From Hyphomonadaceae bacterium (GTDB lineage: Bacteria > Pseudomonadota > Alphaproteobacteria > Caulobacterales > Aquidulcibacteraceae), in the NCBI GenBank assembly GCA_022843225.1, contig JALHOC010000003.1:1-48289 (forward strand): DNA of 48,289 bases, given 5' to 3'. The notes under the pieces are model-generated. The model was not told where the DNA came from. It worked only from the letters and a program-made list of their open reading frames with translations, and ran no database searches. This document shows, piece by piece, positions 6,934-15,526 of this stretch. Every line of letters starts with the position of its first letter. Positions within the stretch are counted from its first letter, which is position 1. The position numbers and the translations under genes were made by a program.

Positions 6934-8390
6934 GGCGCGACGCCCGCCAAGTCAGCGCCAGCAAGACCTGCCGCGCGCAGCAACACTTCCGGCGCAACCG
7001 CCAACGCAACGCAAACGATGCCAACGACCAGCGCCGGCCCTAATGAAAAACGCCACGCGCCGACAGGCGCGGCCACGGCCACGATGCGACGAAAATAGAG
7101 ACGCTCGATCAGGCGCCCGCCAAAGAACACGCCAGCCAGTGACGCCGCGATCCCAGCCGAAGCCGCCCACCACCAATCCGCGCCGACGCTCGCCTCCATC
7201 AGCTGCCACCGCCCCAAGAAGCCAATAGTGAGCGGCGCCCCCATGAAGCTCAACGCCGCCGCCGCCATCGCAGCGCCCGCGAGTGGCGCGCGTCGGCCTA
7301 GCCCATCGATCGCTTCCATCGCGTAAGGGCGCTCACCGGGCGCCGCCGCCGCGCCCGCGAAGAACGCAAGCGCCGCGACCGCCATGCCGAAGGTCAAAAT
7401 CAACGCCGCCGAATAGCCTGCAGGCGAACCCAAGGCGGCCGCCAGGAGAATACATCCCGCTTGAGCGGCGCCTGCATAGAATCCAAGCCGTCGTACGCTC
7501 ACAGCCCCCGCCGCCTGCACCGAACCAATCACAACACTGGCGACGCCGATCGCGGCAAGCGTGAATGCCGTCGTCTCGCCAAGCGCGGGCGCGGGCAGCA
7601 CATAGGAGGCGATGCGCAGAAGCACGCTCACTGCGCCAACGCACGCAATCACACCAACGACAAGCACGGCAAGGTCGCCGCCGCGCCCGAACAACGCCCC
7701 GCCCCACGCGTGAAGCGGCGCGAGCGCTGCGCGCATCGCCAACGCCAAGACAACCAGTACTGCTCCAGCAGCCACAAGCGCTGGCATGCGCACAAATGCC
7801 ATGGGTAGGTCGGCCAGCGCATCGACGCCCGCGCCGCGCGCAATCATCGCCGTCCCTATGAGCATCAACGCTGAAGCAACCGCCCCCATGCTGAAGAGGC
7901 GCAGGGCGCCATGCAGACCGCCACGATCACGCTCCGAGGAGAGCGCCGCCAGCGCGACCGCGGCGAGCGCACCGATCTCGACGCCGACAAGCAGAGTCAC
8001 CCAATCTCGCGCGTGCAACGCCAAGCTCCATCCCCCGCTTGTCGCCAGCACAAGCGCGAAGACAAGCGGCGTTGCGCGGTCGATGGCTTCTTGCTGAAAC
8101 TTGATCGCGGCAATCAGGATCAACGCCGCACACCAAGCAAGAACCGGCGTCAGAAATAAACTCGCGCCGTCCGTTTGCAGCGAAGCGGCTGCATCAGTGT
8201 TCGCGTGGCCAAACAGGTGCTGCACGGACACCGCCAATGTGAGCGCCGCCGTTGCAATCGCGGCAACACAAGCGACAACCCATGCGAAACGTACGCCGGG
8301 CGCGAGCGCGACCAAGGCCGCCCCAGCAAAGGGAGCGATCAATGATGCGGCGAGCCCGTAGGATCGTAGAGCCTCGAGCGCCGCCTCCAT
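6930..8390 (-). CDS. mnhD: Large antiporter-like subunit (MrpD/NuoN type), first copy
   Basis: 486 residues of multi-pass membrane protein placed directly after the NuoK/MnhC-like gene, the normal place for MnhD. The TM5 glutamate is kept (Glu138 in LLVGVEIGAL). The two conserved lysines are both arginine by eye: Arg220 in LAMRAALAPLHAW and Arg394 in GAPLTIGFLGRW. The family exchanges Na+ or K+ for H+ across the inner membrane. The ATG at 8390 shares its A with the TGA of the preceding gene, so translation is coupled. The gene symbol is given by position and family, not by proven activity. Confidence 0.82.
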   Translation of the reverse strand: MEAALEALRSYGLAASLIAPFAGAALVALAPGVRFAWVVACVAAIATAALTLAVSVQHLFGHANTDAAASLQTDGASLFLTPVLAWCAALILIAAIKFQQEAIDRATPLVFALVLATSGGWSLALHARDWVTLLVGVEIGALAAVALAALSSERDRGGLHGALRLFSMGAVASALMLIGTAMIARGAGVDALADLPMAFVRMPALVAAGAVLVVLALAMRAALAPLHAWGGALFGRGGDLAVLVVGVIACVGAVSVLLRIASYVLPAPALGETTAFTLAAIGVASVVIGSVQAAGAVSVRRLGFYAGAAQAGCILLAAALGSPAGYSAALILTFGMAVAALAFFAGAAAAPGERPYAMEAIDGLGRRAPLAGAAMAAAALSFMGAPLTIGFLGRWQLMEASVGADWWWAASAGIAASLAGVFFGGRLIERLYFRRIVAVAAPVGAWRFSLGPALVVGIVCVALAVAPEVLLRAAGLAGADLAGVAP

Positions 8391-8728
8391 CAGCTTACGC
8401 GCTCCTTCGGCTCGGACTCGCGGTCGGCTGCATCCATATCGGCGACGTCGAGCCCGCCATAAGTCTCCTTGAGGCGGACAACGAGCGCTGCACCAAACAG
8501 GATGTGCGCGAATGCAATCGCGCTCGCCGCAATGAGAAAAACTTCCGACACGCCCAATTCGCTGAGCACCAGCGCCGCGCCGGCAAATCCGATGACAGCG
8601 CCGACAACCCGCTTGAGCGCGTGCGAGGCGCTCGACGCCAGCGCCGCGCCGAGGAGCGCAATGGCAAAACCCACCATGAAGATGACAGCGTGCAGGATCA
8701 TGGCCGCATCGCTACCAAGACGTTTCAT
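8390..8728 (-). CDS. mnhC: MnhC/NuoK-like antiporter subunit
   Basis: 112 residues from the ATG at 8728; a TTG at 8731 and an ATG at 8701 (MILHAVIFMV) are alternatives, the last giving a more usual short N-terminus. Three hydrophobic helices are followed by an acidic tail (VADMDAADRESEPKE). The second helix holds a buried glutamate (LVLSELGVSEVF), as in NuoK. It sits between the MnhB-like and MnhD-like genes, as in other Mrp clusters, and overlaps both. Confidence 0.75.
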   Translation of the reverse strand: MKRLGSDAAMILHAVIFMVGFAIALLGAALASSASHALKRVVGAVIGFAGAALVLSELGVSEVFLIAASAIAFAHILFGAALVVRLKETYGGLDVADMDAADRESEPKERVS

Positions 8729-9098
8729 CAAGCGCGGAGGCGCGCCCGATCAGCGTGTTGATCGCCAGCATCGCGCCCGCCGCTGTCGCCAAGAACAGAC
8801 CTGCTTCGCTGATCGAATGCGCAAGGTCGTTGCCCTGTAACGCCAATCCCGCCAAAGCCGCGAGCACGCCAAACACAAGCGCCAAGCGCAGCATCGCCGG
8901 AGGCGCCGCGCGCCGCGCCGCTTGCGCGCCAAACACCAGCGCGTGAAGCACCGCCGCGAGCGCCACAATCAAGCCCGCGACGAACCCGATGCCGGCGCCC
9001 GGCGCGCTGGCAACCAACGCCGCTGCCGCGATGAGCACCAGAAATGGCGCAAACACTTGCGCCGCAGCGGCGAGGTTGGCGCGCCCGCCAGTTTTCAT
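8712..9098 (-). CDS. mnhB: MnhB-like antiporter subunit
   Basis: 128 residues with four predicted membrane segments. The pattern GAGIGFVAGLIVALAAVLHALVFG and the later FLATAAGAMLAINTLIG match MnhB/MrpB subunits, which complete the MrpA-like module. Its start overlaps the upstream stop by 4 bases (9095-9098) and its end overlaps the MnhC start. The family assignment is from hydrophobic pattern and gene order. Sequence conservation is weak. Confidence 0.72.
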   Translation of the reverse strand: MKTGGRANLAAAAQVFAPFLVLIAAAALVASAPGAGIGFVAGLIVALAAVLHALVFGAQAARRAAPPAMLRLALVFGVLAALAGLALQGNDLAHSISEAGLFLATAAGAMLAINTLIGRASALDETSW

Positions 9099-9601
9099 TG
9101 ATCAAGCTCCGCACGTGCGCCGCTCAACGCGCCACGCTCGCCGTAGCCGAGCAACCCCAAGCACCCCAGGGCCGCAACCAGCATGAGACACGCGAGCCAT
9201 CCCGCAGCGCTGTTAGCCACCGCGCTCAAACGAGACGGCGTCGTGCCCGCCAACTCAACCGCGGGCACGCCGATCGCGGCCAACACCACAACCGCACAGG
9301 CCAATATTGGCGCCGCGCGCACACGCGGCGTCGCTTTCGCAACGCGCCCTGTCAACAGCATGGCGCCAAGCAGCATCACGGGCGCCCAAGCAGCCAGCAG
9401 GACCGCGACAGCCAATCCCGCGTCGCCGCCGCCTCGCACGAAAAAGCTCGCAGCGATGCATGCGCCGCCAGCGGTCACAGCCGTCACCGAAACGAACAGC
9501 GTGCGCGCGAGTGCGGCGAGTGCAAACGCAACGAGCGCCGTGAGCGCCAGGACGAGGACGATTCCATCCAGCAGCAAAACGGTCAGCCCGGCATCGTTCA
9601 T
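9095..9601 (-). CDS. MbhD/DUF4040-like antiporter subunit
   Basis: 168 residues from the ATG at 9601, which overlaps the mnhG stop as ATGA. The longer in-frame extension to 9760 is an arginine- and glycine-rich shadow of mnhG. The first 90 residues (LLLDGIVLVLALTALVAF, then GGGDAGLAVAVLLAAW) resemble the small membrane domain that in MrpA is fused at the C-terminus and in Mbh/Mbx complexes is a separate subunit (MbhD, DUF4040). A second pair of helices follows. This makes the cluster a split-subunit type. Confidence 0.65.
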   Translation of the reverse strand: MNDAGLTVLLLDGIVLVLALTALVAFALAALARTLFVSVTAVTAGGACIAASFFVRGGGDAGLAVAVLLAAWAPVMLLGAMLLTGRVAKATPRVRAAPILACAVVVLAAIGVPAVELAGTTPSRLSAVANSAAGWLACLMLVAALGCLGLLGYGERGALSGARAELDQ

Positions 9602-9954
9602 GGCGTCGCGCCCCGCTTCGGATTGCGCACCGCGTCTTCGTCCGCCGCACCCGACGCGAGGCCAGACGCATGCGCGGACGCCGCGACCAAGTGGGCCAGC
9701 AATGGCCCAAGCGCGTAAGACAGCGCCGCCAAGAGGACAAAGCGCGCCGACAGCGCCCACTCCCAGGCCATGATCGCTAGCCCCAGAAAAGCAAGCGCGG
9801 CGCCTATGCCATGCGCTGCGGTCGCGGCGTGGACGCGCGCATACACATCTGGAAATCGCACAATGCCCAGGACGCCCCCAATCACCACGACGATCCCCGC
9901 GCCCGCGACAAACAGCCCAAATCCAATGTGCAGCGCTTCCCAGACAGCATTCAT
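9598..9954 (-). CDS. mnhG: Monovalent cation/H+ antiporter subunit G
   Basis: 118 residues. The MnhG/PhaG signature GVLGIVRFPDVYARVHAAT is clear, with three membrane segments and a hydrophilic tail. MnhG is a small subunit needed for assembly of Mrp antiporters in the inner membrane. The ATG overlaps the mnhF stop, and its own stop overlaps the next start. Confidence 0.92.
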   Translation of the reverse strand: MNAVWEALHIGFGLFVAGAGIVVVIGGVLGIVRFPDVYARVHAATAAHGIGAALAFLGLAIMAWEWALSARFVLLAALSYALGPLLAHLVAASAHASGLASGAADEDAVRNPKRGATP

Positions 9955-10241
9955 GCTCCGTCCTCCGCCGAGCGCGCCAAGGCGGGCTGGAAGGATCGCG
10001 CCGCGAAGGCTTTCAGCACCGCTACATTCACGACAAGGGCCGCCAGCAGAAGCATCGCAACGCCTTCGAGGATGTCGGCGCGGCGCAAAGCAAGGGCCGC
10101 AGCGCCAGCAATGAGCGCCGCGTTCAATACCATGGCGTTCAAGGCGAGCACACGGTCGCTCAAAGTTGGCCCTGACAAGAGCCGAACCAACGATAAGAGC
10201 AAACCAACCAGCGCCGCCGCTGCGATCAGAAGCGCGCTCAT
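9951..10241 (-). CDS. mnhF: Monovalent cation/H+ antiporter subunit F
   Basis: 96 residues with three hydrophobic helices and the MnhF core GPTLSDRVLALNAM. This small subunit is part of Mrp/Mnh/Pha exchangers; in bile-salt or K+ efflux literature the same family is MrpF/PhaF. It is coupled by 4-base overlaps to mnhE before it and mnhG after it. Confidence 0.92.
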   Translation of the reverse strand: MSALLIAAAALVGLLLSLVRLLSGPTLSDRVLALNAMVLNAALIAGAAALALRRADILEGVAMLLLAALVVNVAVLKAFAARSFQPALARSAEDGA

Positions 10242-10720
10242 GAGCGTTGCGCCTTGACGCCGAGCGCGCGCCTTACCCTGGCTTCAAGACCATGAAATGC
10301 CGCCTCATCCGCCAATGGTTCATTGAGCAGATGAGCCAACACGCCCTCTTGATCGCTCTCTACCACTATACGTCCCGCCGACATGCTCAGCGCCGCCGCA
10401 TAGAGCGTCCGCTCCGGCGCGCTCGAGAAACGCGGCTTGAGTTTCAGCAAGGACGACCGCACACGGACGCGAGCGCCCGCGGCCAAGCGAACAACACGCA
10501 GCGCACCCGCACACGCCGCGGCGAGTTGCGCGCCCATCACACCGAGCATTGCGGGTAAACGGCTGTAGCCGCGCCAAATTCCGCCGAAACGCGCGGCCCA
10601 CAGGACGCACGCTGCGGCAATCGCGCCCGCAACAGCGATCGGCGCGGGCAACGCCGCGGACACAGAGGCCAAGACAGCGATCAAGAATATGCCAGCCAGC
10701 ATGGCTGCGGCGTGAAGCAT
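10238..10720 (-). CDS. mnhE: Monovalent cation/H+ antiporter subunit E
   Basis: 160 residues. Two or three N-terminal helices are followed by the MnhE cytoplasmic part, recognisable from PERTLYAAALSMSAGRIVVE and the VLAHLLNEPLADE stretch, which corresponds to the family's 'PGT...vHvl' region. As first gene of the operon it is the probable start of a message spanning ten genes to 3529. The 84-base gap to the upstream DUF2336 gene (same strand) may hold the promoter. Confidence 0.88.
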   Translation of the reverse strand: MLHAAAMLAGIFLIAVLASVSAALPAPIAVAGAIAAACVLWAARFGGIWRGYSRLPAMLGVMGAQLAAACAGALRVVRLAAGARVRVRSSLLKLKPRFSSAPERTLYAAALSMSAGRIVVESDQEGVLAHLLNEPLADEAAFHGLEARVRRALGVKAQRS

Positions 10721-10733
10721 GACTGCGCCTCCC

Positions 10734-10748
10734 CGCGCCGCCGGCGCG
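10734..10748. terminator. Short GC hairpin upstream of the antiporter operon
   Basis: CGCGCC (10734-10739) and GGCGCG (10743-10748) form a 6-bp stem with a 3-base loop between the DUF2336 gene and mnhE. There is no T-run. In DNA this GC-rich such palindromes also arise by chance. Confidence 0.2.
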
Positions 10749-10804
10749 CGCCCAAGGCTTAGCCCGAAGCCAACGGATTCGCCAGAATTGACAGGGAGCC
10801 AGAC

Positions 10805-12022
10805 TCAGTCGTTGCGATTGAGCAATAGCGCTGCATTGCGGCGCGCGGGCGAGAGCTCAAGCCCCTCATCGCCGAACCTAGGCGCTTCCACGCCCACAGC
10901 ATCCGCCGTGAATGACCAATTCCAATAGCGCAAGACGGTTTGCGCCTTCGCCGTGGCCAGCGTGTCAAACACAAAGAGCGCGCGACCCAATGCATTGTCC
11001 GTTCGGTCGAGATCGCCCAGCTGACGGCCGAGCGCGCGCCAAAGCTCCAGCAGCATCGGGCGCTTCAAGCCAACCGCCTTGCACAGCACGCCGATGCTTT
11101 CGCCGCCAGGATCAGCGAAGATCTGCGTCACGGTCGTGGGCTTAACGCCAGAAAGGTGAGCGATTTCGAGGAGCAAGCTGCGGCTCAGCCCACTCTTTCC
11201 CGCTGTAATCGCGCCCTCCAGTGAGCCGAAGGGACTTCGCTCCGCGGCGGCGCGATTGCGCTGGCGGCGCTCGATCACTTGAAGGGCCTTGCGGGTTTCG
11301 GCCTCGGCCCAGCCCTCTGCGGCGGCCAACTTGAACACATCGCCGAACTCTTGGATCAACGCCTGCCGATCGATGGCGAAACGCCGCAGAATCTGCACCC
11401 GCGTGTCAAACCCCGCCCACCAGAACATCACAAGAGCCTGGGTTGGGCGGATTTCCTGGCGAGCCGCCAGTGGCGCACACAAATGTGTCGCACCACGCGA
11501 ACGCCCGACCGCGAGGTCCACGCCCTGCACGGAGAGCCGCGCGCCCTGATTGCGCAACACAGCTTCCACAACGCTGACCTCGCCCGTCTGCAGCAGTGCG
11601 TCTGTTACCGCTTCGCTCAAATGTTTGCGGCGCGCGATCGCGATCCAATGCGGCGTCACCCCCGAACGCACGGTAGCGATCAGGTCGGAATCATCGAAGC
11701 CAAGCCCGTTCTCAATCAGTGGCGCCGCCACGCCGATTTCGTCGCGCGCGAGGTAGCGCAACAGCGCCTTCGGGGCCTCGTGAACGCGCACCAAGCCCTC
11801 GGCGCACTTCTGCCGCACATCGACGTTGCTGGTCCGCAACAAGCCAAGCAAGATATCGGCGGCCAATTGACGCTCATGGTGCGGCATCCGGCTTTCGGGC
11901 CACGAGACCACTTCGGACAGCCGACGCACCAAAGCCGCGCGCGCGCGCGGCTGTTGCGCCGGGCCAAGTTCAAGCGGCGGCGTCTGATCGATCACGGGGA
12001 GTGCTTGATTCGCGGGCACCAT
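10805..12022 (-). CDS. DUF2336 domain protein
   Basis: 405 residues from the ATG at 12022 (MVPANQALPV). The longer frame to 12148 runs through the divergent promoter region and would overlap the MFS gene. The helical-repeat protein pattern (RRLSEVVSWPESRMPHHERQLAADILLGLL, split here as consecutive helices) and the tail LPR-type repeats match DUF2336, an alphaproteobacterial family of unknown biochemical role. No signal peptide or membrane segment is visible, so it is probably cytoplasmic. It is divergently placed to the MFS gene and lies 84 bases upstream of mnhE on the same strand. Confidence 0.85.
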   Translation of the reverse strand: MVPANQALPVIDQTPPLELGPAQQPRARAALVRRLSEVVSWPESRMPHHERQLAADILLGLLRTSNVDVRQKCAEGLVRVHEAPKALLRYLARDEIGVAAPLIENGLGFDDSDLIATVRSGVTPHWIAIARRKHLSEAVTDALLQTGEVSVVEAVLRNQGARLSVQGVDLAVGRSRGATHLCAPLAARQEIRPTQALVMFWWAGFDTRVQILRRFAIDRQALIQEFGDVFKLAAAEGWAEAETRKALQVIERRQRNRAAAERSPFGSLEGAITAGKSGLSRSLLLEIAHLSGVKPTTVTQIFADPGGESIGVLCKAVGLKRPMLLELWRALGRQLGDLDRTDNALGRALFVFDTLATAKAQTVLRYWNWSFTADAVGVEAPRFGDEGLELSPARRNAALLLNRND

Positions 12023-12118
12023 AATCACAAGACTGAGCACGCGGCGCGTTAAGCACTCGTCAATGGCGTTTACTTCAAGGCTAGACGTCAGCCGCGTCAG
12101 GCGCCAAGGGGCTTGTTT

Positions 12119-13378
12119 ATGGGGGATCGACCCGCCCGTCAGGCTCACGAATTGCTGCTCTACTACCTAATAGTGGGGCTATATTTCTTTGCCTTCGGCA
12201 TGCAATTCGTTCTGTTTCCGTCCCTGGTGACGTTCTCGCTCGCGGCGACTCCACAGGGCGTAGGCTTGGCGCAATCGGCGCTTTCAGCGCCATTGTTTTG
12301 CTTGTTGCTGTTTGGCGGCCTGCTCGCCGAGCGTTCCCGCGCCGGCCCTACTCTGGCCTGGCTCCATGTCGCCTTTGCCACTGCGTCGCTGGCGCTCGCC
12401 TGGGTGGTGGGCAGCGGTTGGCTCACCTATTCGGCGCTGATCGCCTACGCCATCCTCGTTGGTATTTGCGCGGCTTTCATGATGCCGGTCCGCGACGCCG
12501 CGCTCAACGGCGTGGTCAATCGCGAGTCGGAGCGCGGCCGGCAAACCTCCATCGCCACTGCCGCCGCCACCACAACCGCCGTCCAGATTGGCGCGCAGAT
12601 CGCCGGCATTTTGGTCGCGCGGATGGCGGGCGCCGCACCCGCCCCTTTCCTGGTTTTGCAGGCGCTTGTGCTGCTGCTTGGCGCGAGCCTCTCGCTGTTG
12701 TTGCGTGCGCCGAAGCCGACCGGCCATGAGCGCACACTCTCGGGCGCGCTCCGCGACATGCGTGAGGGGCTCGGCTACGCGTTCCGCAATCCGATCATGG
12801 CGCCGATGCTCGTTTCCGCCGCCTATGTCGGAGTGTTTGTGATCGGCGCCTTTCAGGTCCTGTTTCCCCTCATCGTGCGCGACGAATATGGCGGCGACGC
12901 GCAGGCTCAGGCCGCGCGCCTTGGCGCTCTGTTCGCAACGTTTTGGGGCGCCTCCTTTGTTTCCGCCGCGACGCTCAGCCGGCTCAAGCCGCTGCAACGG
13001 CCGGGGCGGGCGATGATCGGCTCGCATATCATAGGCGCGTTGGCGCTTCTGAGCTTTGCGTTTCACAAGCCGTTTTGGATGTTCATGGTGATCGTGATGC
13101 TCTGGGGCTTCGCTGCGGGCGTCGCGATTTCGATGAGCCGCACCATCGTGCAGAGCGTCGCGGATTCGCGTTTTCTGGGGCGCGTGCTCGCCGTCTATTC
13201 CATGGGGTTCATGGGCGGCGCGCCCATCGGATCGACGCTCGTAGGCGTGGCGGCTGCGACATGGGGCGCGTCTGCCGCTGCGCTTGCGCCCGCGATCGGG
13301 CTCGGACTTGCGGCGGTGCTGCTCGCCGCAACCACGCCGCTTTGGTCCTTCTCGTCCGAGGATACCGCGAAGACTTAG
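12119..13378 (+). CDS. MFS transporter (EntS/MFS_3-like)
   Basis: Inner-membrane major-facilitator protein of about 419 residues with twelve predicted helices in two halves. The central loop (RAPKPTGHERTLSGALRDMREGL, residues about 200-222) separates them and matches the 'DIREGLRYVRRNP' region of the EntS-like exporters. The ATG at 12119 has AAGGGG upstream; a TTG at 12113 is also in frame. The substrate cannot be read from the sequence. It is divergent from the DUF2336 gene with only 96 bases between the start codons. Confidence 0.88.
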   Translation: MGDRPARQAHELLLYYLIVGLYFFAFGMQFVLFPSLVTFSLAATPQGVGLAQSALSAPLFCLLLFGGLLAERSRAGPTLAWLHVAFATASLALAWVVGSGWLTYSALIAYAILVGICAAFMMPVRDAALNGVVNRESERGRQTSIATAAATTTAVQIGAQIAGILVARMAGAAPAPFLVLQALVLLLGASLSLLLRAPKPTGHERTLSGALRDMREGLGYAFRNPIMAPMLVSAAYVGVFVIGAFQVLFPLIVRDEYGGDAQAQAARLGALFATFWGASFVSAATLSRLKPLQRPGRAMIGSHIIGALALLSFAFHKPFWMFMVIVMLWGFAAGVAISMSRTIVQSVADSRFLGRVLAVYSMGFMGGAPIGSTLVGVAAATWGASAAALAPAIGLGLAAVLLAATTPLWSFSSEDTAKT

Positions 13379-13392
13379 GTCAGACCGCGCCT

Positions 13393-13785
13393 TTAGCGCC
13401 CACGCCGACGGTTCTGCGGGCGGGCGTTGAATTCTTCAACTTCAGCCTGCCAGCTGGCGATGGCGCCGTTCAGGCTCTCTACCCCGGAATTATACTCGGC
13501 TGTACGCGCGGCAAGCGCAGCGCGAAGCTCTTCAACTTCTGAACGGCGGCATTGCAACTTCGCGCGCTCGCCCTCCGCCCACGCGGTAAAAGCAGTATTC
13601 GCAGTGGCCATATCATCGGCGTCGGCAGCTGCGCCATCGGGTAACGTTGGCGCTGGCGTAGACGCTGCGGTGCAACGCGAGGGCGGCGCCTGAACGCTTG
13701 GCGCGGCTGCAGCAGGCGGGGTTTGCGCCTGCGCGCTCGCTGTGATGGCCATCGTGGCCAAGGCTGCGGCGATCAAGTACTTCAC
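13393..13785 (-). CDS. Small exported protein with proline-rich and coiled-coil parts
   Basis: 130 residues. A clear signal peptide ends near ASAQAQ (residues 16-21). It is followed by an Ala/Pro-rich segment and then a charged helical region (EGERAKLQCRRSEVEELRAAL and NGAIASWQAEVEEF) likely to form a coiled coil. Two cysteines (in PSRCTAAS and KLQCRRS) could form a disulfide. It is probably periplasmic. I do not recognise the family. It lies alone between the MFS gene (convergent) and the tonB operon (same strand, 130 bases upstream). Confidence 0.75.
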   Translation of the reverse strand: MKYLIAAALATMAITASAQAQTPPAAAAPSVQAPPSRCTAASTPAPTLPDGAAADADDMATANTAFTAWAEGERAKLQCRRSEVEELRAALAARTAEYNSGVESLNGAIASWQAEVEEFNARPQNRRRGR

Positions 13786-13915
13786 GAAATTACTCCCGTA
13801 TCAATGCCCTCACGCGGCATGTGCGAGGCAAAGGCGGCGGAATTTTGGAATCAGGCACTCATCCCGATCTGCTCCCAAGTGACCTGAGCGTCAGCCTGGA
13901 AGGCCGCCAAGTGCA

Positions 13916-14512
13916 CTAGCCACCCGCCAATCGGAACGTAATCGGCACGCGAACCCGGCCGCCCGAAGTTGGCACGCCATCACGTGTTGCGGGCGCCATC
14001 CGGAACGAACGCGAAATCCGAATGGCCGCTTCTCCAAAGCCCCATCCGCTCGGGTCTTCGGAAGTCACTGTGCAGGCAATGCGGCCATCCGCAGCGACGA
14101 CGCAATCGAGCGACACACGCCCTTCCTGTTCACGCTCCAGGGCGCGCGGCGGGTAATATCGCTCAAAGTCGCGAGCGTTTGGACGCTCCAACCAAGTCGG
14201 GTTGGTGATGACCGACGGCGTCGGCGGCGCGGGCGGAGGATCAACCGCCACCGGGATCGGGGTCGGGGTTGGCGGCGCATCCGAACTCGGCGGCGGCACG
14301 CGCTGCTCTGGTGGCGGTGGTGGCGGTGGACGATCTGGAGGCGGCGGCGGAGGCGGAGGCGGTTTCTCCTCCTCCTCGATTTCAACCTTCACAGCTTCGC
14401 TATCGTCGAACAAGTCGGTGATGGCGCTAAAGCGCTGCGAGACCGCGAGATAGGCCAGTGTCGCGCAGATCAGCGCAGCAAGCCCCATGGAGATCAGTCG
14501 AAGGCGAACCAT
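13916..14512 (-). CDS. tonB: TonB family energy-transducing protein
   Basis: 198 residues. One N-terminal membrane helix (about residues 8-25) is followed by an acidic patch (VKVEIEEEEK), a proline-rich spacer (about 51-100) that spans the periplasm, and a TonB C-terminal domain (ERYYPPRALEREQEGRVSLDCVVAADGRI). TonB passes proton-motive energy from ExbB/ExbD to outer-membrane receptors. Two cysteines in the C-terminal domain may pair. It is the last gene of exbB-exbD-exbD-tonB, 5 bases after the second exbD. Confidence 0.93.
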   Translation of the reverse strand: MVRLRLISMGLAALICATLAYLAVSQRFSAITDLFDDSEAVKVEIEEEEKPPPPPPPPPDRPPPPPPPEQRVPPPSSDAPPTPTPIPVAVDPPPAPPTPSVITNPTWLERPNARDFERYYPPRALEREQEGRVSLDCVVAADGRIACTVTSEDPSGWGFGEAAIRISRSFRMAPATRDGVPTSGGRVRVPITFRLAGG

Positions 14513-14517
14513 TGCTC

Positions 14518-14997
14518 TTATCCTTCGCTCGCGAGTTCAGCGAAGATTCCGACTTTGACGAAACCTTCCTCCTGCAACCGGCTCATGACCGCAATCACAT
14601 TGCCATAAGCGGTACTTTGATCGGCGCGCACGAATATGCGCGCCTCCGCGTAAATGTCTTCGACATTCAATGCTGGATTGTTGCGGATCGCGTGCTCAAG
14701 CGCGCGATCTCCGATGGTGTCGAGCGTCACCTTCTCCGAGCCAACATAGAGTTCAAGGCCAGCTCCTTCACGCACCACGACCATTGTCGGGTTCAACCCT
14801 TCGAGCCGGATCGGCACCGGATTGGGCGGCGGTAGGTCCACGCGAATATCGACCGTCGGGATCGGCGCCGTCACCATGAAGATGATCAGCAGCACGAGCA
14901 GAATGTCGATGAACGGAATGACGTTCGGATCGGAATTGGGCTGCATGGCGGCGCGCTTACCGCCACCACCGCCGCCCATGGATACTTTAGCGCCCAT
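14518..14997 (-). CDS. exbD: ExbD/TolR family biopolymer transport protein (second copy)
   Basis: 159 residues. The single membrane helix holds the proton-relay aspartate in NVIPFIDILLVLLIIFM, and the C-terminal periplasmic domain ends in the MSRLQEEGFVKVGIFAE strand-helix unit of ExbD. The N-terminus is glycine-rich (MGAKVSMGGGGGGK). It lies 4 bases after the first exbD and 5 before tonB. The two ExbD proteins are clearly different, so a hetero-oligomer with ExbB is likely. Confidence 0.93.
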   Translation of the reverse strand: MGAKVSMGGGGGGKRAAMQPNSDPNVIPFIDILLVLLIIFMVTAPIPTVDIRVDLPPPNPVPIRLEGLNPTMVVVREGAGLELYVGSEKVTLDTIGDRALEHAIRNNPALNVEDIYAEARIFVRADQSTAYGNVIAVMSRLQEEGFVKVGIFAELASEG

Positions 14998-15001
14998 GGG
15001 T

Positions 15002-15493
15002 TTAGCTCCGCTTATCTTCGGCGACGAAGCCGATGCGCGTGAACCCTTTGTCCTGCAAACGGTTCATGACGCGGACCACATTGCGATAAGCCGTGTTAGA
15101 ATCCGCACGCACATAAATCCGGCAGTAGGCCGCTTTCGATGTCTCGGCCATCAAGCATTCATCAAACGAGACAGTCGGGGTGTTCTTTTCCCACTCCTCG
15201 AACGTGCGTTCACCAAGCTCATTGATCTGCACTTCTTCGTTCATCACGAAGTAGCGCACCCCCCCATTGCCCTCTTGGATGGAAATCCAGGTCGGGCGCG
15301 GCGGACGTTGCGAGGGCTGAATGCGCGAATCAGGCATTTCGACTTGGATGTCGACTGTCGAAATCGGCGCGGCGATCATGAAGATGATCAGCAGAACGAG
15401 CATCACGTCGATGAAGGGGATCACGTTTGGATCCGCCGTCACTTCCATGCGACTACGCTTGCCGCCGCCAGGTGCTGAGACCTTGGCTCCCAT
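15002..15493 (-). CDS. exbD: ExbD/TolR family biopolymer transport protein (first copy)
   Basis: 163 residues. The membrane helix NVIPFIDVMLVLLIIFM carries the key aspartate. The periplasmic part has an extra loop (TVSFDECLMAETSKAAYCRIYVRAD) with two cysteines that the second ExbD lacks, which may form a disulfide. It ends MNRLQDKGFTRIGFVAE. It follows exbB by 33 bases. The extra loop suggests it plays a different part from the downstream copy. Confidence 0.93.
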   Translation of the reverse strand: MGAKVSAPGGGKRSRMEVTADPNVIPFIDVMLVLLIIFMIAAPISTVDIQVEMPDSRIQPSQRPPRPTWISIQEGNGGVRYFVMNEEVQINELGERTFEEWEKNTPTVSFDECLMAETSKAAYCRIYVRADSNTAYRNVVRVMNRLQDKGFTRIGFVAEDKRS

Positions 15494-15526
15494 AAGGGTT
15501 CCTCCAGAACTAGGTCAGGTCTCTAA

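Noticed and set aside
5606-7024. 472-residue minus frame overlapping the second large subunit
   Set aside because: Out-of-frame, Arg/Gly/Cys-rich translation of the antiporter subunit.
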